Positions 15,061-23,195 of a stretch of 64,000 nt of DNA are shown one piece after another. Every line of letters begins with the position of its first letter. The first letter of the stretch is position 1. The translations under genes and the position numbers were made by a program. The stretch comes from Nocardia cyriacigeorgica. GTDB lineage: Bacteria > Actinomycetota > Actinomycetes > Mycobacteriales > Mycobacteriaceae. Location of the stretch: assembly GCF_005863245.1 (NCBI RefSeq), contig NZ_VBUT01000013.1, forward strand, positions 1-64,000. Direction: 5' to 3'. A model generated the notes under the pieces. That model ran no database searches, had not been told where the DNA came from, and saw only the letters and a list, made by a program, of their open reading frames with translations.

Positions 15061-16257
15061 ATGGCTACCGGCACCGTGTTCCGGCGGATCTCACCGACCG
15101 AACGCATGTATTTCCCGATGCGTGATCTGGCGCCGCCGTTCCTCATGCAGCTCGTCTTCCCCGGTGAGGGCGAGATCGATCCGGAGCGGCTGCGGCAGGC
15201 GGTCGCGGTGGCGTCGGCGGCGTGCCCGGGATCGCGGTTGGTGCGCCGCGGCCGCGACTGGGTCGACAGCGGGATCCCGGCCGCGGTGCGGGTGGTCGAG
15301 AACTGGACGATCGACTACGACTCGCTCGACGGTGATCCGGTGGTGCACAGCCCGATCGGGCCCACCGACGAGACCACCTGCGAGGTGCTGCTGCTCACCA
15401 CGCGGCCGGTCACGCTGATCTTCCGGGCGTTCCACGGCGTGATGGACGGGATGGGCCTGGTGACGTGGGCGCTGGCCGTCTTGGCGGCCCTGCGCGGCGA
15501 GGAACCGGAGCCCATGCCCGACCCGGTCGCCGATCAGGAGCTGGTGAAGCGGGTCGGCGCACCGGGCAAGCCGACACTGATGCTGCCCGGATACCGCGCC
15601 GCCGTCGGGCACGGTCGCCAGCTTCCCGGTGAACCACGACATCTGTTGCGCCGCCGCACCATCGCGGTGCGTACGCCCGGTGCGGTGGCCAAGATCGCGG
15701 CGATCCTGGCCGACCAGACCCCGGGGACCTCGCGGATCATGATGCCGGTGGATCTGCGCCGTCACGATCCGCAGCTGCGCTCGACCGCGAATCTCGCGCT
15801 CCCGTTGTTCTTCGACATCACGGCGGGAACGTCGTGGACCGAGATCAACGACCTCAAGCGCGCGGGGCTGGCGCAACGGCTCGAGCTGAACCAGATGGAC
15901 AACAGCGGACTGGCCGACATCCCGCAGCCCGCGGGCCGCGCCCTGCTGCGCACGCTGAACTGGCTGGGTGCCCGGTTCGGCCGCAACCTGGCCTCGGCCA
16001 CGGTGTCGCATATGGGCCGCTTCGATCTCGGCGAACTCGCCACCTCGCAGTTCCACCCGACGTCGGTGCTGATCCTGCCGCAGCACAGTGTGGCGATGCC
16101 GCTGCTGTTCGGGTTGATGGAATCGGGTGGGCACACCGAGCTGACGGTGTCGGCCCGCAACGGACGCGGCGTGGCCGACCGGCTGGACGCGCTGCTGGAC
16201 CGGATCGTGGCCGGGCTGGAAGCCGGGCTACCCGCGGCCGACGAGAGCCTGCGATGA
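15061..16257 (+). CDS. Condensation/PapA-fold acyltransferase-like protein
   Basis: 398 aa, ATG at 15061 with gcgaggtag upstream. The centre has FHGVMDGMG (His125, Asp129, Gly130), the HxxxDG catalytic motif of condensation domains, PapA acyltransferases and wax-ester synthases; the first His of the usual HH is Phe. Further C-terminal MPVDLRR and HMGRFDLGE also fit. Such enzymes transfer an acyl group from CoA or a carrier to an alcohol or amine. It sits 34 bp after nltD and its stop overlaps the MMPL start, so it should act on the same lipid. Nocardiolactone itself carries no ester, so the role here is open. Confidence 0.75.
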   Translation: MATGTVFRRISPTERMYFPMRDLAPPFLMQLVFPGEGEIDPERLRQAVAVASAACPGSRLVRRGRDWVDSGIPAAVRVVENWTIDYDSLDGDPVVHSPIGPTDETTCEVLLLTTRPVTLIFRAFHGVMDGMGLVTWALAVLAALRGEEPEPMPDPVADQELVKRVGAPGKPTLMLPGYRAAVGHGRQLPGEPRHLLRRRTIAVRTPGAVAKIAAILADQTPGTSRIMMPVDLRRHDPQLRSTANLALPLFFDITAGTSWTEINDLKRAGLAQRLELNQMDNSGLADIPQPAGRALLRTLNWLGARFGRNLASATVSHMGRFDLGELATSQFHPTSVLILPQHSVAMPLLFGLMESGGHTELTVSARNGRGVADRLDALLDRIVAGLEAGLPAADESLR

Positions 16258-18371
16258 CGGCGTGGGCGCGACTGGTCGTCGCTCGGCCGCGCACCGTCCT
16301 CGCGATGGTGATCGGCCTGATGCTGCTGTGCGCGGCCTACGGGGCGAGTGCGGCGGAGAAGGTCGGCGCCGCCGGATTCACCGATCCCGGTAGCGAATCC
16401 AGTCGCGTCGACGCCCTGGTTCGTGAGCAGGTGGGGCCGACGAGCGCCGACGTCGTCGCCGTCTACACCGCGCCGGACGGGCAGTCCCTCGATGCCATCG
16501 CGCCGCAGATCCGCGCCGCCATCGACCGGATCGACCCGGCACTGCTGGCGCGGCCGGTGGAAAGCTACTGGAACAGCGCGCCGCCGCGCACCCAATTCCT
16601 GCGCTCGGCCGACGGGCGTCAGGGGCTCGCGGTGGTGTTCCTGGCCGGCGACGACAACCAGCGCATCACCGCCTTCGAATCGGTCGAAGCCGATCTGGTG
16701 GTTCCCGGAATCCACACGCGGCTGGCCGGTTTCAGCGCGCTGGCCGACGAGATCACCACCCGATCCCAGCAGGATCTGATCCTCGCCGAATCCATCTCCA
16801 TCCCGATCACCCTGCTCATCCTGGTGCTGGTGTTCGGGGGTCTGGCCGCCGCCTCGATGCCGGTGCTGGTCGGTGCGCTCGCGGTGGGCGGATCCCTGGC
16901 GGCGATCCGGGCGCTGACCGAGGTTACCGAGGTCACCACGTTCGCGGTGAACATCGCGTCGCTGATCGGGCTCGGTATGGCGATCGACTACGGGCTGTTC
17001 CTGGTCACCCGGTTCCGGGAGGAGCGGGCCGCCGGGTACGAGGTGCCTGCCGCGATCGAACGCACCTGCGCGACCGCCGGTCGCACGGTCGCGTTCTCGG
17101 CGTCGCTGCTGATCTGCGCCTTCGCCGGAACGTTCGTCTTCCCGCAGCCGGTGCTGAGATCGCTCGGGTTCGGCGCGATCGCCGCGGTCGCGCTGGCGGC
17201 CGCCCTCTCGCTCACGGTTCTGCCCGCGATGCTCGCGCTGTTCGGTGACCGGCTCGGAGCCGCGCGCGAACAGGGCCGGACCGAACGGTTCTGGGGTCGC
17301 GTGGTCGATGCGGTGCTGCGTCGTCCGGGCATCGTCGCCCTGGCGGTGACGGCGCTGCTGCTGGTGCTGGCGACGCCCCTGCTGGGAGCCCGGCTCGGCG
17401 ATATCGACCACCGCGCACTGCCACCGGACAACCCCATGCGCACCACCGTCGAGGAACTCACCGCACGGTTCCCGGCCGCCAACAGCGGCGTCACCGCCGT
17501 GCTGCACGGCACCGACGGTGCACCACCGCAGGCCGAGGCGATCGCACAGGTGATGCGCGAGATCGGCGCTCTTCCCGGCGTCGGCCCGGTGTTCCAGGCC
17601 GGGCGCGCAACGGATTTCGTCGTCGTGCACGCGATGCTCGACAGCGCCGACCGCAGCGACGAGGCCATCACCGTCGTCGACGCGGTGCGGGCGCTCACAC
17701 CGCCTGCCGGGACCGAACTGCGCGTCGGCGGCGATACCGCGGCGACCATGGACAGCGTGGACTCGATCACCGCCGCCCTGCCGTGGATGATCACGGTCAT
17801 GGTGGTGGCGACCCTGCTGCTGCTCGGGATCGCCTTCCGCTCGATCGTGCTACCGATCAAGGCGGTGGCCATGGCCTTCGTCAGCCTCGCCGCCACCTTC
17901 GGCATCCTCACCTGGATCTTCCACGACGGACACCTCGCGGGGTTGCTCGGCGTGACACCCGGCCCCCTCGCCGCGGGCATGGTGGTGCTGATCATCGCGG
18001 TGGTGTTCGGGCTGTCCACCGACTACGAGGTGTTCCTGCTGTCACGCATGGTCGAGGCCCACCACGTCGGCGCGACAACCGCCGAATCCGTCCGCACCGG
18101 CACGCTGCGCACCGCCCGCGTCATCACCGCCGCCGCCGTCCTGCTCATCATCGTCACCGGCGCGTTCACCCTCTCCCCACTCACCCCCATGCGCTTCCTC
18201 GGCCTCGGCATGATCCTCGCCCTGGTCATCGACGCGACGTTGGTGCGCATGCTGCTGGTGCCGGCGCTGGTGCAGTTGATGGGGGCGGTGAACTGGTGGG
18301 TGCCGGGGGCGGGTTCCGGGGCGAAGACGAGCGCTTCGAGCTCACCCGCACGGGAGCCGATATCGATGTGA
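16254..18371 (+). CDS. MMPL/RND-family lipid exporter
   Basis: 705 aa. It has an N-terminal membrane segment (ARPRTVLAMVIGLMLLCAAYG), an extracytoplasmic domain, then two five-helix bundles. The proton-relay motifs GMAIDYGLFLVTRFREE (about residue 240) and GLSTDYEVFLLSRMVEA (about 587) are both intact. MMPL proteins export complex lipids across the actinobacterial inner membrane. The ATG overlaps the acyltransferase-like stop (ATGA at 16254), so it is the last gene of the operon and the likely exporter of its product. Confidence 0.88.
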   Translation: MTAWARLVVARPRTVLAMVIGLMLLCAAYGASAAEKVGAAGFTDPGSESSRVDALVREQVGPTSADVVAVYTAPDGQSLDAIAPQIRAAIDRIDPALLARPVESYWNSAPPRTQFLRSADGRQGLAVVFLAGDDNQRITAFESVEADLVVPGIHTRLAGFSALADEITTRSQQDLILAESISIPITLLILVLVFGGLAAASMPVLVGALAVGGSLAAIRALTEVTEVTTFAVNIASLIGLGMAIDYGLFLVTRFREERAAGYEVPAAIERTCATAGRTVAFSASLLICAFAGTFVFPQPVLRSLGFGAIAAVALAAALSLTVLPAMLALFGDRLGAAREQGRTERFWGRVVDAVLRRPGIVALAVTALLLVLATPLLGARLGDIDHRALPPDNPMRTTVEELTARFPAANSGVTAVLHGTDGAPPQAEAIAQVMREIGALPGVGPVFQAGRATDFVVVHAMLDSADRSDEAITVVDAVRALTPPAGTELRVGGDTAATMDSVDSITAALPWMITVMVVATLLLLGIAFRSIVLPIKAVAMAFVSLAATFGILTWIFHDGHLAGLLGVTPGPLAAGMVVLIIAVVFGLSTDYEVFLLSRMVEAHHVGATTAESVRTGTLRTARVITAAAVLLIIVTGAFTLSPLTPMRFLGLGMILALVIDATLVRMLLVPALVQLMGAVNWWVPGAGSGAKTSASSSPAREPISM

Positions 18372-18390
18372 CACAGGTCACTCCCGCTGA

Positions 18391-18418
18391 TGTCACGATC
18401 CGTCGTCCAACTTACGTC
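18391..18418 (+). promoter_or_regulatory. ECF41-type promoter upstream of the oxidoreductase/sigma operon
   Basis: TGTCACG at 18391-18397 and CGTC at 18415-18418, separated by 17 nt, match the published ECF41 promoter pattern (TGTCACA, about 16 nt, CGTC). The -10 lies 37 bp before the oxidoreductase start, and the sigma gene downstream is itself ECF41. This implies autoregulation, as seen in other ECF41 systems. Confidence 0.65.
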
Positions 18419-18455
18419 TCGAGTGCATCGACCGACTATCAGAAGGGATACGACG

Positions 18456-19661
18456 ATGCGCGAGCACAACGAGACCACGGGGACGGCACCGCGGGACATC
18501 CTGATCCTCGGCGCCGGATACACGGGCATGTCGGCGGCGGTGAACCTGGGCGCCCGAGTCAAGGGCCGCGACGATGTGCGGGTCACCGTGATCAACGCCG
18601 ACGAGCGTTTCGTGGAGCGGCTGCGGCTGCATCAGGTGGCGACCGGGCAGCGGCTGGCCGAGTTCGATATCCCGCGGCTGCTGGACAGCATCGGCGTCGG
18701 GTTCATCCGGGGCCGAGTGGCGGCGATCGATCCCGAGGCGAACACGGTTCGCCTCGCTGACCAGCGGCTGCTGCACTACGACCGCCTGGTCTACGCCCTG
18801 GGTGGCGCCACCGACACCAGCCGGGTGCCCGGCGCCGACGAGCACGCCTTCACCCTCGACAGCGCCGCCGACGCCGCCGCGCTCGCCGCGCGCCTGGACG
18901 GGCTCGATACCGGGACGGTTGTCGTCGGCGGTGCCGGGCTCACCGGTGTCGAGTCGGCCGCCGAAATCGCCGAACAGTATCCGCGGCTGCGGGTGCTGCT
19001 GCTCGGCCGCGACGAACCCGGCGCCGCCATGGCCGACAAGCCCCGCGCCTACCTGCGGTCGGTCCTGGAACGGCTGGGCGTCGAGGTGCGCACCGGAGCC
19101 GAGGTGGTGAAGGTGCTCGCCGACTCGGTGGAGTTGGCCGACGGCGAGAGCGTCCACGCCGACGCCGTGCTCGTGACCAGCGGCGTCCGGGCCAACCCGG
19201 TCGCGGCCGCGGCGGGGCTGGCGGTCGACGAGCGGGGTCGCATCATCACCGAGTCCACCCTGAGCTCCATCTCGCATCCGAATGTCTATGCCGTCGGGGA
19301 CGCCGCCGCCATCGAGCAGGGATACGGCCTCATGCACGGCACCTGCCAGAGCGGCATGCCGACCGGCGTGCACGCGGCAGTGTCACTGGCGCGCGAGCTG
19401 AAAGGCAAGCAGCCCAAGGCCTTCCGGTTCGGCTACTACCACATGCCGGTCAGCCTCGGGCGCAGCGATGCCGTCATACAGTTCACCAAGCCGGACAGCT
19501 CGCCGCGCCGCTGGTACCTGACCGGCAAGCGCGCGACCTGGTACAAGGAGACGGTGAGTTCCTCGCCGTGGCCGACCTTCCAGCGCATGACCAGGTTTCC
19601 CCGATCGGGCGCCATCTGGCCCAGCGGCGGCCGCTACACCCGCCGGGCAGGTACGCGATGA
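18456..19661 (+). CDS. FAD-dependent NAD(P)H oxidoreductase (NDH-2/AIF-like), ECF41 partner
   Basis: 401 aa from ATG 18456 (agaaggga upstream). It has two dinucleotide-binding folds: ILILGAGYTGMSAAVNLG near the N-terminus and VVVGGAGLTGVESAAEIAEQ near residue 155. The FAD-contacting NVYAVGDAAAIEQGYGLM lies near 280. Catalysis is probably electron transfer from NAD(P)H to a quinone or other acceptor. The stop overlaps the start of an ECF41 sigma factor. ECF41 genes characteristically neighbour a carboxymuconolactone decarboxylase, an oxidoreductase or an epimerase, so this is that partner. It lacks the long C-terminal membrane anchor seen in the respiratory enzyme at 33179. Confidence 0.85.
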   Translation: MREHNETTGTAPRDILILGAGYTGMSAAVNLGARVKGRDDVRVTVINADERFVERLRLHQVATGQRLAEFDIPRLLDSIGVGFIRGRVAAIDPEANTVRLADQRLLHYDRLVYALGGATDTSRVPGADEHAFTLDSAADAAALAARLDGLDTGTVVVGGAGLTGVESAAEIAEQYPRLRVLLLGRDEPGAAMADKPRAYLRSVLERLGVEVRTGAEVVKVLADSVELADGESVHADAVLVTSGVRANPVAAAAGLAVDERGRIITESTLSSISHPNVYAVGDAAAIEQGYGLMHGTCQSGMPTGVHAAVSLARELKGKQPKAFRFGYYHMPVSLGRSDAVIQFTKPDSSPRRWYLTGKRATWYKETVSSSPWPTFQRMTRFPRSGAIWPSGGRYTRRAGTR

Positions 19662-20572
19662 CCGCACCCGATGACGTCCAGCAGCTCTTCGACGAACATC
19701 GCAACCTGCTGTTCGCCGTCGCCTACCGCATCCTCGGCAGCGCCGCCGACGCCGAGGACGCGGTGCAGGACGCCTGGTTGAAATGGTCGACAGTGGACCG
19801 CTCGCGGGTCACCGAGCCGAAAAGCTATCTCGCCCGGATCGTGTCCAATCTGGCCGTGGACCGTCTTCGCTCGACCCGCCACCAGCGCGAAACCTATGTC
19901 GGTCCCTGGCTGCCCGAGCCCATCCTGACCACCGGTGACATCGTCGACGACGTCACCGGCGCGGAATCGGTGTCGATGGCGATGCTGGTGGTGCTGGAGA
20001 CGCTGAGCCCGATCGAGCGCGCGGTGTTCGTGCTCAAGGAGGTCTTCGATTTCAGCTATGCCGAAATCGCCGAGGCCGTCGACCGCTCCGAGGACGCGGT
20101 GCGCCAGGCCGCGCACCGCGCCCGCGGGCACGTGCAGGCGCGCAGGCCACGGTTCAGCGCCGACCGCAGCAAGCAGCGCGACGTCACCACCCAGTTCGTC
20201 GCGGCGGCGACCGGCGGGGATATCAATACGCTGATGGACCTGCTGGCTCCGGACGTCACGTTGTGGACCGATGGCGGGGGCAAGGTCCGGCAGGCCATGC
20301 GCCCTGTTGTCGGCGCCGACAAGGTGGCCACCTGGTTCGCTGCCGTCGGCACCCGCCCGTACCAGGGCGTGGCGCCGGCCGACATGCGGGTCGAGCTGGT
20401 CGAGCTCAACGGTGGCGCCGGTGTGCTGTTCCGCGGACCCGACCGGGTGATCGCCACCCTCAGCGTCACCCTCGACCCCGAGGGCCGCATCATCGCCATC
20501 CACAATGTCGCCAACCCGGACAAGTTGCAGTCGGTCGCCGAGGGTGCGGTGCACGACCTCGGGCGTCGCTGA
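19658..20572 (+). CDS. sigJ: ECF41-group RNA polymerase sigma factor with SnoaL-like C-terminus
   Basis: 304 aa, ATG overlapping the oxidoreductase stop. The sigma2 region is FDEHRNLLFAVAYRILGSAA to WLKW and KSYLARIVSNLAVDRLRS. The linker carries the ECF41 WLPEP motif, sigma4 is LSPIERAVFVLKEVFDFSYA, and the C-terminal SnoaL-like domain has DGGGK and NPDKL. These are the hallmarks of ECF41 (mycobacterial SigJ type), where the C-terminal domain controls activity in place of a separate anti-sigma factor. A matching promoter lies at 18391-18418. Confidence 0.9.
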   Translation: MTAPDDVQQLFDEHRNLLFAVAYRILGSAADAEDAVQDAWLKWSTVDRSRVTEPKSYLARIVSNLAVDRLRSTRHQRETYVGPWLPEPILTTGDIVDDVTGAESVSMAMLVVLETLSPIERAVFVLKEVFDFSYAEIAEAVDRSEDAVRQAAHRARGHVQARRPRFSADRSKQRDVTTQFVAAATGGDINTLMDLLAPDVTLWTDGGGKVRQAMRPVVGADKVATWFAAVGTRPYQGVAPADMRVELVELNGGAGVLFRGPDRVIATLSVTLDPEGRIIAIHNVANPDKLQSVAEGAVHDLGRR

Positions 20573-20694
20573 CGCCAACCCGCTGCGCGAACGAACACGG
20601 CGAGACAGAATCGCGCCTGCGGCCACGACGAGCGTCCGGGGCCGCGGTCGCGCCCGATGCACTCGGTCGCGATGCCTGCCGGCGGCTCGGATCA

Positions 20695-20708
20695 AGTAGT
20701 GCACTACT
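20695..20708. repeat. 14-bp perfect palindrome
   Basis: AGTAGTGCACTACT is fully self-complementary, 123 bp after the sigma-factor stop and 91 bp before the Rv3235-like start. It is a possible operator for the downstream gene; no adjacent regulator is evident. Confidence 0.4.
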
Positions 20709-20798
20709 CGTGGCAATCGCGGTGCGTGACAGCAGAATCAGCGCGTGCAGTGCGCACAGCGGCACCACCGGATGATCGACGCGAATGGGGGTAGATAT

Positions 20799-21233
20799 AT
20801 GACTGGACAGTGGGTGCGGTCGAAGAATGTGGCGGCCGAGGCTCCGAATCGGTCTTGTGGAAGTGGATTTCGCCGCCGGCTCGGCGCGGAGTCCGCGGTC
20901 GAGCGGACACCGCGCACCGCGCACGCATTCACCGAGCGGACCGTCCGCGTCATCCTCGAAGTACTCGACAGACGTCGGCCGATCAAGCAGCTCACAGCAC
21001 TGGTCAGTCCCGATGTGCTGGCCCGGATCCACACGCTGGCCGACGGAAACCTGGTGCCCGGCCGTGCGCTCGGACCCGCCAGGCCGGTGCGAGTCGACGT
21101 GGCCATGGCCGACGGCCGCGACTCCGAGATCTTCGCCCGCTACCGCCGAGGGGACCGCTACTTCGCCCTGGCCGGACGGATCACCCACTCACGACGCCAC
21201 GGTTGGCGGTTGACGGCATTGCGGATCGGGTAG
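20799..21233 (+). CDS. Rv3235-like conserved actinobacterial protein
   Basis: 144 aa, ATG at 20799 after gggggtag. The conserved segment is VRVILEVLDRRRPIKQLTAL, followed by VDVAMADGRDSEIFARYRRG and YFALAGRI. This matches the Rv3235 family, which in mycobacteria lies near secA; the function is unknown, and the fold is probably small alpha/beta. Here it is monocistronic and convergent with recD. Confidence 0.75.
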   Translation: MTGQWVRSKNVAAEAPNRSCGSGFRRRLGAESAVERTPRTAHAFTERTVRVILEVLDRRRPIKQLTALVSPDVLARIHTLADGNLVPGRALGPARPVRVDVAMADGRDSEIFARYRRGDRYFALAGRITHSRRHGWRLTALRIG

Positions 21234-21241
21234 AGCAGCGT

Positions 21242-23134
21242 TCACTCCACCCGATGACTCAACCCACTAGCCCGCAGCGCCCGCCGCGCGGTCGCGGCGC
21301 GGATGGCGGCGTCGGTGCCGATGATGCGGACGTGGCCGCGGGCTCGGGTGATGGCGGTGTAGAGGAGTTCGCGGGTGAGGAGGGTGGATTCGGGCTCGGG
21401 GAGGACGATGGTGACGGCGTCGTATTGGCTGCCCTGGCTGCGGTGGATCGTCATGGCGAAAACGGTGACCACGGACGGGAATTGGGTGGGATGGACGAGG
21501 TAGGGTTCGCTGCCGCGTTGCAGGGCGACGCGTAGCGAGCCGTCGGGTTGGCGGATGACGACGCCGGTGTCGCCGTTGTAGATGCGGGCCTCGTGATCGT
21601 TGGCGGTGACCAGCAGCGGTTGTCCGGGATACCAGGTGGGCTGGCCGGATTCGGGGCCCGCTCCCGCGGCGGCGGCCCATTCGCCGGCCATGCGGTCCCA
21701 GCGTTCGACACCGAAGGGTCCCTGGCGGTGGGCGCACAGCAGGCGATGTGATTCCAGGGCGGTGAGTGCGGCGGCGGCGTCACCGGCGAGGGCGGCCTCG
21801 GTGACCTGCCGGGCGGCAGTGATGACGTCGGCGCGGACGGCGGCGGTGTCCTCCGGTTCGCACAACGACAGCGCGTCGCCGCCGTCGCGCAGCAAGCCCA
21901 GCGCGGTGTCGGAATCACCGGCGCGCACCGCGACCGCCAGCTCGGCGATCCGGCCGCCGAACCGCCGCCCGCGCGTGAGCCGGACGATGCCGCCACGCAA
22001 CCGGGTCTGCTCGAGTGCGGTCAAGGCCTCCGGATCCGCGGCGGATCCGGTCGCCGGGCCGATGATCTGCTCGAGCACCGGGTTCGGGGTGCCGACCACC
22101 GGGCCTGCCACCAGATCGGCGAGCACCGCGCCCGCGTCGACCGAGGCGAGCTGGTCCGGGTCGCCGACCAGCACCAGCCTGGTGTCCGGGCGCAACGCGG
22201 CCATCAGCCTGCTCATCATGGTCAGCGACACCATCGAGGTCTCGTCGACCACGATGACGTCGTAGGGCAGCCGGTTGAATTCGTGATACCGGAAGCGGGT
22301 GCCGCGGCCGCGCTGCCAGCCCAGCAGCCGGTGCAGGGTGGAGGCGCTCGGTTCCGGCAGCCCGAGTTCGGCGGCCTGATCGCGCACCGCCTCCTGCAAC
22401 CGCGCGGCGGCCTTGCCGGTGGGGGCGGCGAGCGCGACCCGCAGGGCCGGTGCCTTCGGGTTCGCCCGCTGATGGGCGTCGAGCAAGGCGATGATGCGGG
22501 CGATGGTGTGGGTTTTGCCGGTGCCGGGTCCGCCGGCGACGACGGTGGTCCAGTGGGTCGCGGCGAGTGCGGCGGCCAGGCGCTGCCGGTCGGGTGCGGT
22601 CGACCCGGGTTCCGCGCCGGGCGTGGTGAACAGCCGGTCGAGTTCACGGCGCACCACGGCCGGGTCGACCACCGGATGCCGGTCCGACCGTTCGGTGAGC
22701 ACCCGGCGGATGGTCTGTTCCTGCTGGTAGTAGCGATCCAGGTAGAGCAGCGGGCCGCCCTCGCGGCGATCCTCCACCAGCCGCAGCGGCCGCAGCGGCC
22801 CGGCAGTGCCGCCGACCACCAGCGGGCTGACCCGCAGCGCGGTCAGCACATCGTCGAATTCCGGCCAGGGCAGCGTCGCCGGATCGACGGTGGTGTCCCA
22901 GGTTTCGTCGGCGTCGATGCCGATCTCGCGCATCCGCGCCAGTTCCAGGCACACCGACCCCGATCGCACCGCCCGCACCGCCAAGGCCGCCGCGAACAGC
23001 GCCGATTCGGACTCTTCCCGGCCGAGCCGGCCCAGCCGCACCGCGACGTGCACATCCGCGGCCGACAGCACCCCGGCTTCGTTGAAGGCACGCAGCAAAC
23101 CAGTTCCGCGCTGAGCGATCTGGATGGAGGTCAC
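21242..23134 (-). CDS. recD: Exodeoxyribonuclease V alpha subunit (RecD helicase)
   Basis: 630 aa from GTG 23134, which has ggagg 9 nt upstream; longer in-frame starts overlap recB and are less likely. It is a superfamily-1 5'-3' helicase with Walker A AGGPGTGKTHTIARI (about 200), Walker B VVDETSMVS, VGDPDQLASV and FAMTIHRSQGSQYDAV (motif V/VI region). It is the fast motor of the RecBCD helicase-nuclease that processes double-strand breaks. In mycobacteria RecBCD supports single-strand annealing more than Chi-dependent recombination. Last gene of recC-recB-recD, 61 bp after recB. Confidence 0.95.
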   Translation of the reverse strand: MTSIQIAQRGTGLLRAFNEAGVLSAADVHVAVRLGRLGREESESALFAAALAVRAVRSGSVCLELARMREIGIDADETWDTTVDPATLPWPEFDDVLTALRVSPLVVGGTAGPLRPLRLVEDRREGGPLLYLDRYYQQEQTIRRVLTERSDRHPVVDPAVVRRELDRLFTTPGAEPGSTAPDRQRLAAALAATHWTTVVAGGPGTGKTHTIARIIALLDAHQRANPKAPALRVALAAPTGKAAARLQEAVRDQAAELGLPEPSASTLHRLLGWQRGRGTRFRYHEFNRLPYDVIVVDETSMVSLTMMSRLMAALRPDTRLVLVGDPDQLASVDAGAVLADLVAGPVVGTPNPVLEQIIGPATGSAADPEALTALEQTRLRGGIVRLTRGRRFGGRIAELAVAVRAGDSDTALGLLRDGGDALSLCEPEDTAAVRADVITAARQVTEAALAGDAAAALTALESHRLLCAHRQGPFGVERWDRMAGEWAAAAGAGPESGQPTWYPGQPLLVTANDHEARIYNGDTGVVIRQPDGSLRVALQRGSEPYLVHPTQFPSVVTVFAMTIHRSQGSQYDAVTIVLPEPESTLLTRELLYTAITRARGHVRIIGTDAAIRAATARRALRASGLSHRVE

Positions 23135-23195
23135 GACCGCACCTCCGGCATCAGGCGGGCGGTACCCCGTCGATGCGCAGCGGCCACGCGCGCGT

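Noticed and set aside
15762..17630. 622-aa minus-strand open frame opposite the acyltransferase and MMPL genes
   Set aside because: Shadow frame of Arg/Gln/Asp repeats, antisense to well-supported genes.
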